DNA of 64,000 bases from Sellimonas caecigallum. GTDB lineage: Bacteria > Bacillota > Clostridia > Lachnospirales > Lachnospiraceae. Both the position numbers and the translations under genes were made by a program. Below the pieces are notes generated by a model. That model was not told the origin of the DNA. It saw only the letters and a list, made by a program, of their open reading frames with translations, and ran no database searches. The stretch lies in the NCBI RefSeq assembly GCF_045038405.1, contig NZ_CP173660.1:1178001-1242000 (forward strand), given 5' to 3'. Within the stretch, counting starts at the first letter, position 1. Every line of letters starts with the position of its first letter. Below are positions 9,205 to 16,758 of this stretch, piece after piece.

Positions 9205-9921
9205 TTACAGTATCTTGGCACGTTTCAAATTTAAGAATTGTTGAAAGGAAGAAATCCCTTTATTTTGTATATCATGCCAATAGTTAATTTCATATGCATT
9301 CGAACTTTCCACTTCAGATGGCACGCTGATAAATGTCGTCTTTAATTTTTGGAAATTCACTTCCAGCCCTTCTGTGCCTGTCCACTGCTTTTCTAACTGT
9401 ATGGCATTTAATATATTGTCACTTACCACTTTGCCTACATACTTGTAATCTTCTTTTAAATTACTTTTAATCTTCTGATTATCAACTACATTACACCCCA
9501 TAGCTTCTAATATCCCTTGCATGTAAAAAGATACAAATTCCGAGCCTCCTCCACTGCTTACAGCAATAACACATCCCAGCTTCCCTGCCAGATGAATTGT
9601 ATGACAAAAAGAAGTAATTCTGTCTATATAATTTTTCATCATTCCTGAAACATTGACACCATATACCGGGGAAATCCATATTATAATATCTGCTTCTAAC
9701 ATTTCATTTCTTATTATTTTCATATCATCTTCTTCATCAGAAGGGCAATATCCCATCTTAAAACATTGACTGCAGCCTTTACAAAATTGAATATTTGAAT
9801 CTCGTCCCATAAAAATTTTCATCTGAATATCTTTTTTCTTCAAATTTTCCTTAATGACATTTGAAATTTTCTCACAAGACGAATTTTTAGAGTTGCTTCC
9901 AACATAACAAAATGCTTGCAT
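9205..9921 (-). CDS. NADPH-dependent FMN reductase-like flavoprotein (possible LanJ)
   Basis: This 238-residue protein is a flavodoxin-fold reductase of the WrbA / NADPH-dependent FMN reductase kind. It has the family Cys motif CKGCSQCFKMGYC (about 49-61) followed by an acidic run, ISPVYGVNVSG as flavin loop, and SSGGGSE. It is the first gene of the class I operon, with AGGAGAAAGGAGAGG before the ATG and a paired-repeat promoter just upstream. Flavin enzymes of this kind (LanJB) are known in lanthipeptide clusters to reduce Dha/Dhb to D-Ala/D-Abu, so such a modification of lanA1 is plausible. The alternative is a general quinone or flavin reductase with no role in the peptide. Confidence 0.75.
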   Translation of the reverse strand: MQAFCYVGSNSKNSSCEKISNVIKENLKKKDIQMKIFMGRDSNIQFCKGCSQCFKMGYCPSDEEDDMKIIRNEMLEADIIIWISPVYGVNVSGMMKNYIDRITSFCHTIHLAGKLGCVIAVSSGGGSEFVSFYMQGILEAMGCNVVDNQKIKSNLKEDYKYVGKVVSDNILNAIQLEKQWTGTEGLEVNFQKLKTTFISVPSEVESSNAYEINYWHDIQNKGISSFQQFLNLKRAKIL

Positions 9922-9975
9922 CAGATTTCCTCTCCTTTCTCCTCAAAGTGCTTTGCTATATATTCTTTTGTATAT

Positions 9976-10040
9976 ATGCTACTAATCAATTGCATTATTT
10001 TCAATATATTGACCATGATCAGCATTTTTCTGTCCATGAG
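9976..10040 (-). promoter_or_regulatory. LytTR-type promoter of the class I lanthipeptide operon
   Basis: The repeat CATGG(A/T)CA occurs twice 21 bp apart on the minus strand (tgtcc at 10031-10035 and tgacc at 10010-10014). A weak -10-like TAGCAT (9976-9981) follows after 28 bp, the same geometry as at 285-350 and 16007-16073. The flavoprotein ATG lies about 50 nt downstream. It would let the class I operon be switched on together with the regulator operon. Confidence 0.55.
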
Positions 10041-10652
10041 TTTTTAATTTTATTATTTACAGACTTTTATTTAAGGCCATTTGCTCGTCTCCCTTAGCAA
10101 ATAAAACAATATTCCTCCATACCCCGCCATAAAACCAGGATTCATTCTTTCCTGCGGAAGAAGCTTCACATTATCAAATACCGATCTTCTTTCCCTTTTC
10201 TTTTTCAGCACTCTCTCCGCAATTTCCAGTATCCAAAGATTACCAGCACATCCATGGCACAAAGTCCAACTGTCTCTTTTCCAATAAGATCTTGTCTTTT
10301 CGTATGCTTTTTCCGCGTCTGTTCTCAATCGGTTTTTCCACTTCTTATCAGTAACTCGCTCATAACACCATACCCTGGATAACAAGATTCCAGCGGCACC
10401 ATGGCACCATGCCACTGCGTCTTCTTCCATCTCTCCTTTTGCTCTAACGTCGATCCAGTTCCCAGTCCGTTCCTGATATAAGGAATCCTCATACTTCCAG
10501 ATCTGTTCTGCAAGTATTTCATACTCCTTTTTCTTAGTAAGCTCCCACAAATAAATTACCGGCATTAGAATACCGGCGTTTCCATGTGCCATACCTCCCA
10601 TGGCATTACTTTGATTTTCCACATTCCACCCGATTCCATTTTTTATCTGCAC
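10002..10652. repeat. Right copy of the lanM 3'-end direct repeat
   Basis: Direct repeat of 311-960. It covers the last ~190 codons of the intact lanM and the noncoding DNA with the paired-repeat operator. The copies differ by a 2-nt indel next to the lanM stop, which gives the two proteins different last residues. Confidence 0.85.
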
Positions 10653-13115
10653 ACTCAACGGCATCATAAACTGAATGGTCTTCTCTGCATATTTCACATA
10701 AATTTGGTTTCCCGTTTCTTCATACAGAAGCAAAAATACCCAGGCCGCTCCAGCAGCTCCCTCTACAAGATCGTAGCTCGTTTCTTCTCCCAGGATTTCA
10801 TATACGATTTCCGTATGCTTTATAGCATAATTCAGATATTCCTTTTTATCCGTCATTTTGTATAAGTTAAGGTATGTATACACAAGAGAACCTTCCCCAG
10901 AATAAGCCCCGATACTTCTAGACTGTAGATTTGTGCAAGACTTGGCTCCTTTATCTGTATATTGAAACAGCTGTCTTTTTAAAACCTTCTGATACTCTTT
11001 GATTTTTTCATATTTACTGAAAGACCTTAACATTGTTGTCAAAAGAAGCATCCCTGCCAGTCCATCATAAAGATACATCCCCATTGGGCGGATTCCCCAT
11101 GCACAACTTTCCTGTGCGGAAAACCGCAGCACAAACCAGCTTACCTCTGTCTTATTCGTATTCCAGATAGCATATCGACATAGTCTATCTGCCAAACTGT
11201 CGACGACTTGCGCTCTGCTTTTTTCTTCTGCTTCTATACTCCAATTCGTGCATTTTCCTGTTTTATACATTTTATTGCAATAGTCTGTTTGGTTTTCAGG
11301 TATTAATTCCATGGAAGTTCTGATCAGATCGCATTGATTTTGCAAGTCTTCCAGACACAGTCTGTCTGTCTTTTTCTGAAGTCTATTGTACGAAGTCTCT
11401 TCAAAATATCCTTGTCTGCATCGTTCTTTTCCGGCATAGATACCAGTGTCGTCCATACAAAATGAAAAACTTGGAATATCCCCAGCCAGTAAAGTTCTGA
11501 TTTCCCGCTGGATGATTTCCTTCTCGTAGTCTTTTCTTCCTTCTTTCAGTGCATAAAAAAAGATCTCCCGATCCGCGCCGTCCATTAGCAAAGATGGATG
11601 ATATGAACTGCTTAAAAGCATAGTGTACCGCTGCGTATGTGCCACAATATAGCGGCTTTCCAAATGTCTTAACTTTTTGATCTGGTCTGCAAATTCCTTT
11701 TTCTCTTTGGCTGCACATAGATACGCTGCCGCAAAGCCCTTTATCACATCCTCTATATATTCTGTTAATTTCTCTTCTCCTTCCTCTGTCCGAGCAATAT
11801 TTTTTCCATCCGATGAAATTCTTTCCTTATAGACAATACGTATATCTGACGTCTCCCCATTTGCCAAAACAGGCATCCGGAAAGGCAGTTTCTGTCCTCC
11901 CTTCCCATTCATAGCACTGCTGTCAATCCCTTTCCCATCAGAATTCCATGTATAGGACGGCAAAATTCCTACTGACAATACAGACTCATTGATCCAGTCT
12001 AGAATTACATCCTTTGCCTTATGACAGTTTTTCACACTGGTGTTATAAGTCAGCGCTTCCAAATCCACAATAACCGGGTATTCTCCACAGGCAATCAAGT
12101 TTTCATAATGGATATCTTTTGTGCCCAGGAAATAAGTTAAAAATAGTTGTTCCCCCAGTCTTCGATAGTATCTTCCAAGCTCTTCATGGGACTTACACAT
12201 CTGATACTCTGCTATACTACACCAACTGTGATCCTCATATGACAGAAACAAAGGATAATACTGTTCTGTCCCCGTCCTCTTGCTGATCCATTCCAAAAGT
12301 TCCAGATATGTCTGTTCGTTTTTCATAGAACGTGGTTTTAATAATATTTTCTCCCCATTTTGAAACCCAATCTTCAATACCTGCTGTCCCTCATTGTGCA
12401 AATCTGATAGTCCGGACTCTATCTTTATGATTTTCCCTATATCCTTATCCTTGCCATTGCAAAATGTATGTTTGATTTGTTCTTTGTCTCTGCAAAACCA
12501 CAGAATAACCTTCTCATAAAAATGAATCGTTTTTTCTACGCATTCTGTTATGCATCTTATTAACACCGGGTATGTTTTCTCTATATGTAAAAAGAACTCT
12601 CTTGTCCCAACTATCCGGCAAAAAGACTGGTACTCTTCTTCCGTACTATTTCCGTATAATTTTCCTTTTTCTTTGTAACCATGCAGCTCTGCAATCAATG
12701 TTCTAAGGGAGATATTTTGGAGTCTTACAGACAAATCTCCTATAAAATTACCATAGACTACTTCATCTATATCCTCAAATGAAGCTATCCTCCTTGCCAA
12801 CTCATACTTCCCCTGAATAACAAATGACTGATAAAATTGCTCAAAGTAGATCTTCCCCGTTGCCTTGTTTGTAAGCTTTGTTCTTTCCATTTCCTTTTCT
12901 TGAATCTTTGCTTTTAGAATGCTGTCATTTGGTTGTATTTTTGTCTCAAATAATTGCTCCTGGAGATAATACAGAAATTCCGGTTTCCCCGTAATCATTT
13001 CCTTTACGATTTCTTTTCCCAAAAGCTGTTCCCAATATCTTTTTCTTTCTTCATTGATAAAATTTTCTGAATTTGTATCTTGGTAAATCCGTTCGGATAA
13101 ATATGCCTCTCTCAT
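10071..13115 (-). CDS. lanM: Class II lanthipeptide synthetase LanM
   Basis: A 1014-residue bifunctional enzyme. The N-terminal part is the DUF4135 kinase-like dehydratase, which phosphorylates and then eliminates Ser/Thr (ILLKPRSMKNEQTY, LGTKDIHYENLIA, VIVDLEAL). The C-terminal part is a LanC-like cyclase with zinc ligands C904, C953 and H954 and GMAHGNAG. Length and domain order are normal. The start has an AGGAGATGAAAG site. It follows lanA2 with an intrinsic terminator between them, and the flavoprotein operon comes next. A partial duplicate lies at 376-960. Its natural substrate is presumably lanA2; action on lanA1 is unlikely given that peptide's own LanB/LanC. Confidence 0.93.
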   Translation of the reverse strand: MREAYLSERIYQDTNSENFINEERKRYWEQLLGKEIVKEMITGKPEFLYYLQEQLFETKIQPNDSILKAKIQEKEMERTKLTNKATGKIYFEQFYQSFVIQGKYELARRIASFEDIDEVVYGNFIGDLSVRLQNISLRTLIAELHGYKEKGKLYGNSTEEEYQSFCRIVGTREFFLHIEKTYPVLIRCITECVEKTIHFYEKVILWFCRDKEQIKHTFCNGKDKDIGKIIKIESGLSDLHNEGQQVLKIGFQNGEKILLKPRSMKNEQTYLELLEWISKRTGTEQYYPLFLSYEDHSWCSIAEYQMCKSHEELGRYYRRLGEQLFLTYFLGTKDIHYENLIACGEYPVIVDLEALTYNTSVKNCHKAKDVILDWINESVLSVGILPSYTWNSDGKGIDSSAMNGKGGQKLPFRMPVLANGETSDIRIVYKERISSDGKNIARTEEGEEKLTEYIEDVIKGFAAAYLCAAKEKKEFADQIKKLRHLESRYIVAHTQRYTMLLSSSYHPSLLMDGADREIFFYALKEGRKDYEKEIIQREIRTLLAGDIPSFSFCMDDTGIYAGKERCRQGYFEETSYNRLQKKTDRLCLEDLQNQCDLIRTSMELIPENQTDYCNKMYKTGKCTNWSIEAEEKSRAQVVDSLADRLCRYAIWNTNKTEVSWFVLRFSAQESCAWGIRPMGMYLYDGLAGMLLLTTMLRSFSKYEKIKEYQKVLKRQLFQYTDKGAKSCTNLQSRSIGAYSGEGSLVYTYLNLYKMTDKKEYLNYAIKHTEIVYEILGEETSYDLVEGAAGAAWVFLLLYEETGNQIYVKYAEKTIQFMMPLSVQIKNGIGWNVENQSNAMGGMAHGNAGILMPVIYLWELTKKKEYEILAEQIWKYEDSLYQERTGNWIDVRAKGEMEEDAVAWCHGAAGILLSRVWCYERVTDKKWKNRLRTDAEKAYEKTRSYWKRDSWTLCHGCAGNLWILEIAERVLKKKRERRSVFDNVKLLPQERMNPGFMAGYGGILFYLLRETSKWP

Positions 13116-13126
13116 CTTTCATCTCC

Positions 13127-13160
13127 TAAAAAAGCAGAATGCCCATCCGGACATTCTGCT
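13127..13160 (-). terminator. Intrinsic terminator/attenuator between lanA2 and lanM
   Basis: AGCAGAATG (13133-13141) pairs perfectly with CATTCTGCT (13152-13160). On the transcribed strand the hairpin is followed by a run of U, ending 12 nt before the lanM start. A partial terminator here would give more precursor than synthetase message, as in other lantibiotic operons. Confidence 0.8.
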
Positions 13161-13165
13161 ATGGC

Positions 13166-13309
13166 TTAACAACAAATCAACGTCAAAAAACTCCCACAAC
13201 CATCTGTGTGAGTTCTTCCCTTATCAGTTTCCTCTCTTATGATCAATTTTTCTGCTTCCTTTAATTCGGATATTAGTTCCCCCGCATTTTCAAACTTATT
13301 ATTATACAT
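13166..13309 (-). CDS. lanA2: Short candidate class II lanthipeptide precursor
   Basis: A 47-residue reading frame with a GAAAGGAAG ribosome binding site, 13 nt after the histidine kinase stop and just before the lanM terminator. The first ~30 residues are charged and helical in character (ELISELKEAEKLIIREE), like class II leaders. The tail THTDGCGSFLTLICC contains Ser, Thr and three Cys and ends in Cys-Cys, as in lacticin 481-type peptides such as ruminococcin A, though with no close sequence match. A double-glycine site is absent, so the processing site is unclear. Position next to lanM makes a lanthipeptide substrate most likely; an autoinducing signal peptide for the adjacent kinase is the main alternative. 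Confidence 0.72.
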   Translation of the reverse strand: MYNNKFENAGELISELKEAEKLIIREETDKGRTHTDGCGSFLTLICC

Positions 13310-13322
13310 ACAATTCTTCCTT

Positions 13323-14651
13323 TCAATTATAAGTTAAATTAAAAAAAATAATTTTTATGTTAAAAAAATCCTCTTGTATTTCGTATTGAAATGTTCCTCT
13401 GTACTTTTCTACAATCCGCTTTACACTTTTCAAGCCATATCCATGAATTCTTTTATCTTCTTTTTCGGAAATCAGCTCCCCATTCTTCTCTATTGGTTTC
13501 TTATCTATACTGTTTTCTATCACAATACACAACATATTCTTCTGCTTGTTCGTTCTGATTTTTATCCAACGTTTTTTACCTTGAACTTTTTGACAAGCTT
13601 CGATAGCATTGTCCAGCAGATTTCCAAACATAGAACAAATTTCTCTCTCCATAAACGGTAGATTTCCTAATACCGTTTCTTCGATATAAACTTCAATTTG
13701 TTCTTTTTCCGCTTCCTGTTTTTTTTGGGCTAAAAGCATATCCAACATTTGAATATGCGTCCATGAAACTATTTTATTTGTCCTAAATTCTTCACACAGT
13801 TCATCTAAATAACGATTCAGTTTTTCCCAGTCTTTTTCTTTTGCATAACAGCGCAATGTCAAAAGATAATTCTTGATATCGTGAATCAATATCTGGTTTT
13901 GATCCATTAGCGCTTTCATTTCCATCTGGTTTTGTCTCATCATTTCTTCTTTGACTAACAGTGTCTGGTTTTCTTTTTCCATCATCTTAAAACGATATAT
14001 GACTCCCCAGATACCCCCTGTTATTACAAAAATTCCCAGCATGGAAACTGCTGCACTCCACCCATGCATATCTTTTATTCCAGTTGCCATATCATATAAT
14101 AAGAACTGATATCCCCTTAGCAAAACGCAAAGTAATATGCATCCAACTGCCAACCATGATTTCCACTCTTCCAGATTTATCCTTTGTCTCTTCCATATCT
14201 TTCTGAATACAATGAAGACAGATCCTCGGGAAAATAACAGCAGTATTATTTGGGCGCCCGGTTTAGAAGGCGTATAATATATAAACCGATAAAAATCGGT
14301 TTCAAAAATGGTCATACTAATAAAGGCAAAGAAAAAGTCGAGAAAAGCAATCCCCGCCAAATACCAAATCGTAGTTTCAATAATAAATAGAAACTGCTTT
14401 TTTTTGATAAGGAATACACAAAGCATGGTTACAAGCACACTGAAAATAAACATAATATGCGAAAAATAAATCATACGCCTATTGATCCCCAGCAAAATGC
14501 CAAGTCCGATGATATTCCCCCATATCATGACCTTGCGCCAGTTTTTGAGATCCTGCTTTTCCAATACTGTCCAGTACAAAACCTGCCAGCACATCCACAT
14601 TTCGAACATGGAAAGCAATATCAAAATTACTGTATGGATATCCCATCTCAT
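13323..14651 (-). CDS. AgrC-like sensor histidine kinase (GHKL)
   Basis: This 442-residue protein has about six hydrophobic helices in the first 220 residues, then a coiled linker and a GHKL kinase domain: phospho-acceptor H257 in HDIKNYLLTL, N-box FGNLLDNAIEAC (about 342-353) and G-box HGYGLKSVKRIVEKY. This is the AgrC/PlnB type, which usually senses extracellular peptides. Its start overlaps the response regulator stop by 4 nt, and lanA2 follows after 13 nt, so sensor and precursor appear to be transcribed together. The natural signal may be the lanthipeptide itself, but that is inferred from context only. Confidence 0.9.
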   Translation of the reverse strand: MRWDIHTVILILLSMFEMWMCWQVLYWTVLEKQDLKNWRKVMIWGNIIGLGILLGINRRMIYFSHIMFIFSVLVTMLCVFLIKKKQFLFIIETTIWYLAGIAFLDFFFAFISMTIFETDFYRFIYYTPSKPGAQIILLLFSRGSVFIVFRKIWKRQRINLEEWKSWLAVGCILLCVLLRGYQFLLYDMATGIKDMHGWSAAVSMLGIFVITGGIWGVIYRFKMMEKENQTLLVKEEMMRQNQMEMKALMDQNQILIHDIKNYLLTLRCYAKEKDWEKLNRYLDELCEEFRTNKIVSWTHIQMLDMLLAQKKQEAEKEQIEVYIEETVLGNLPFMEREICSMFGNLLDNAIEACQKVQGKKRWIKIRTNKQKNMLCIVIENSIDKKPIEKNGELISEKEDKRIHGYGLKSVKRIVEKYRGTFQYEIQEDFFNIKIIFFNLTYN

Positions 14652-15376
14652 CTTGATTCCTCCCAGTATTCCTCAATCCTTCTTTTGGCCTCGCTGATCC
14701 GACTCCGGTTGAGCTCCAGCTCTCGACCAAGTTCCATACAGAGGACATTTCCTTTGATCCTTGTAATATTTCTAAGATTTACAATATTGCTTCGGTCTGC
14801 CAGCATGAATTCTGTGTGTCCCAGCTCTTTTAAAAGCTGTTCCAGAGAGATGCGCTCCCGGAACTCGCCTTGGAAGGTAACATATTCCGCATATTTTCCC
14901 ATCTTTTTCTTATGGATACAGATGATGTCCCGGCAATATACTTTCTTTTTTTCCTGACCATCTCCCAGGATCCGGAATTGCTGCTTTTCCGCTCCCATGC
15001 GGCACATCAGCTTTTCCAGCACTGCGGGAAGTCTTTCATCCATCCGTTCCTTCAGTATATACTGATCCGCTTCTATCTCATAGCTTTCCAGCGCAAATTC
15101 AGAGTAAGCAGTAAGGAAGACAAGGGCTCTTCCCGGAAACTCTCTTCGCAGAATCTTTCCTAATTCCAGCCCGGACATTCCGGCAAGCTCAATATCCACA
15201 AAGAATATATCCCCTTCCTCTCCTTTTTCTGTCTGTTCGGCATATTCCAGGAAGCTCTCTGCAGATGAAAATATTTTTATTTCTGTCTTTCCAAATATTT
15301 TTGCAGTCTCTGCTATCTTGTCATGGATGATCCTTCTCATGCATTCGTCATCATCAATTACCACTATTTTTATCAT
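14648..15376 (-). CDS. LytTR-family response regulator (AgrA-like)
   Basis: A 242-residue regulator: receiver domain with acidic pocket DDDE at 8-11 and phosphorylation site D61 (FFVDIEL), followed by a LytTR DNA-binding domain (about 140-235) with the typical FMLADRSNIVNLRNI segment. It is partner to the downstream kinase, with a 4-nt overlap. LytTR regulators bind direct repeats spaced about two helical turns apart; three such repeat pairs occur in this locus (285-350, 9976-10040, 16007-16073), one of them in front of its own operon, which suggests positive autoregulation. Confidence 0.9.
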   Translation of the reverse strand: MIKIVVIDDDECMRRIIHDKIAETAKIFGKTEIKIFSSAESFLEYAEQTEKGEEGDIFFVDIELAGMSGLELGKILRREFPGRALVFLTAYSEFALESYEIEADQYILKERMDERLPAVLEKLMCRMGAEKQQFRILGDGQEKKKVYCRDIICIHKKKMGKYAEYVTFQGEFRERISLEQLLKELGHTEFMLADRSNIVNLRNITRIKGNVLCMELGRELELNRSRISEAKRRIEEYWEESR

Positions 15377-15950
15377 TGGTTTTTTCTCCCTTGATCAGCC
15401 TGTAATATTCGTTCTCGTTGACCTTATGGAATATAGCTTCCCCATTCTCGATCTTGAGACGGAAAGTGTGTTCCCACAAAGTGTCCTCTCCATCTTGGGC
15501 CAGTATTTTCCCGCAGTGATAGACATATTCTCCTTCTTCATTGTCAGCAGTTTTCTGAATGATGTCATTGACGGCGTCCTGTATCTTCATGGATTGTCTT
15601 GTCGGAGACCAGCGCCCCAACAGTCGGTTTATACTCGTTTTGTTCAGAGGCACCTTTGGGAAAAAAATTGTCCGAAACTTCTCTTTTTCTTCCTTTCCCA
15701 TGTTCAGGTACTCCAGCACTTGCCCGAGTAATCCTTCCACATCTTCATATGGAAATCCAAGTTCTGCATATGCGCAGATATGGCAGAGTATCCGCTCCAG
15801 GTCTTCTTTTTCCCCCAGCCGTTCATACCTTTCTTTCAGCCATCCGATACTCTCGAGCAACACGTCTCTTTTATCCTGGCTGTCCGTCTGACGAAACTTT
15901 GCCAACGCAAGTTTGATCCCTTCGATTTCCACGCGACTGCACTCCATCAT
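15354..15950 (-). CDS. Conserved protein of unknown function
   Basis: A soluble, charged 198-residue protein I do not recognise with certainty. No signal peptide or membrane helix is seen. The most distinctive segment is KTSINRLLGRWSPTRQ in the middle, followed by a C-terminal half rich in acidic and aromatic residues. It overlaps the response regulator start by 23 nt and is the first gene after the autoregulated promoter, so it is co-expressed with the two-component system. The start may be 15950 or the next codon 15947, both ATG behind AGGTGGG. A regulatory or immunity-related role is possible but unsupported. Confidence 0.7.
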   Translation of the reverse strand: MMECSRVEIEGIKLALAKFRQTDSQDKRDVLLESIGWLKERYERLGEKEDLERILCHICAYAELGFPYEDVEGLLGQVLEYLNMGKEEKEKFRTIFFPKVPLNKTSINRLLGRWSPTRQSMKIQDAVNDIIQKTADNEEGEYVYHCGKILAQDGEDTLWEHTFRLKIENGEAIFHKVNENEYYRLIKGEKTNDKNSGN

Positions 15951-16006
15951 CCCACCTTCTTCCTTCTGTCCTTTTTGTTGACAGACATCTTCTCATTCCG
16001 TTCTTT

Positions 16007-16073
16007 ATTGTACTATATTTGATCAGATTTTTCATTCCCCTGTCCTCGAATTGTACTTTTTTGTCCTCGAATT
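16007..16073 (-). promoter_or_regulatory. LytTR-type autoregulated promoter of the regulator/lanA2/lanM operon
   Basis: AATTCGAGGACA occurs twice on the minus strand (plus-strand 16062-16073 and 16041-16052) at exactly 21 bp. A -10 TACAAT (16007-16012) begins 28 bp after the nearer repeat. There is no good -35, as expected for an activator-dependent promoter. It drives the unknown gene, regulator, kinase and lanA2, and lanM by read-through. Confidence 0.7.
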
Positions 16074-16137
16074 CACATTTTCCTGCCAACAGTTTATTAC
16101 AATTCCATCCGCAAAATCAACCGAAGATTTTTCCTCT

Positions 16138-16173
16138 AAAAAAGACCCCCGGCAGCGCATTTTGCCGGAGGTC
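16138..16173 (-). terminator. Terminator of the nitroreductase gene
   Basis: A GC-rich stem (GACC...CCGGCA with TGCCGG...GGTC, 16144-16173) is followed on the minus strand by a run of U. It lies 22 nt after the nitroreductase stop and separates the ureide island from the lanthipeptide regulator operon. Confidence 0.8.
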
Positions 16174-16195
16174 TCTTTATGAGGGTTTTATGAGA

Positions 16196-16720
16196 TTAAA
16201 ACTTTTCTTTGTGTACCTTTTCCATTGGAAGTTTATCAAGCTCATACGGAGCTTTTTCTTCATTTGGCACTCCCACTGTCAGGATGGCCTGAAGTTTGTA
16301 GTTTTCCGGGTATCCCAGGATATCTCTTACAAATGCTTCCGTATCTCTTCCGTCTTCCGCTTTTCTGAGTCTTCCCTGCACCCAGCAGCTTCCAAGTCCC
16401 AGGGCATGTGCCATCAGATGCATGTTGCTCATAGCTGCGGAGCAGTCTTCTGTCCAGACGTCGGATGCATCTTCATTTCCCACTACCACGATGGCGCACG
16501 GAGCTTCTTTGAGCATCTTTACGGATCCTGCACGACAGTCTGCCATTTTGAGAAGGACGTCTTTGTCTGTCACGACAATGAATTCCCACGGGCGAATCGC
16601 TTTTCCGGATGCGGAGAGGATCCCTGCCTGCACGATCTTCGTGATATCTTCTTCGGATACCTTCTCATCTTTGTAACTTCTGATACTGCGTCTTGTTCGC
16701 ATAAGTTCTAATAATTCCAT
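16196..16720 (-). CDS. Nitroreductase-family flavoprotein
   Basis: About 174 residues with the FMN-binding RTRRSIRSYKDEKV start, a PWEFIVVTD segment and GLGSCWVQG near 110, typical of small nitroreductases that bind FMN as dimers and use NAD(P)H. ATG at 16720 is preferred because GAGGTGA lies 6 nt upstream; a GTG at 16729 would add three residues. Followed by a terminator, it forms the end of the leftward ureide-island genes, just after etfA, although a separate promoter is possible. The substrate is unknown. Confidence 0.85.
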   Translation of the reverse strand: MELLELMRTRRSIRSYKDEKVSEEDITKIVQAGILSASGKAIRPWEFIVVTDKDVLLKMADCRAGSVKMLKEAPCAIVVVGNEDASDVWTEDCSAAMSNMHLMAHALGLGSCWVQGRLRKAEDGRDTEAFVRDILGYPENYKLQAILTVGVPNEEKAPYELDKLPMEKVHKEKF

Positions 16721-16758
16721 TCGTCTCACCTCGTATGTATTTTACTTATCCTATTGTA

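Noticed and set aside
13166..13309. lanA2 as an AgrD-like autoinducer precursor
   Set aside because: No AgrB protease is encoded nearby and the next gene is lanM; kept only as an alternative explanation.
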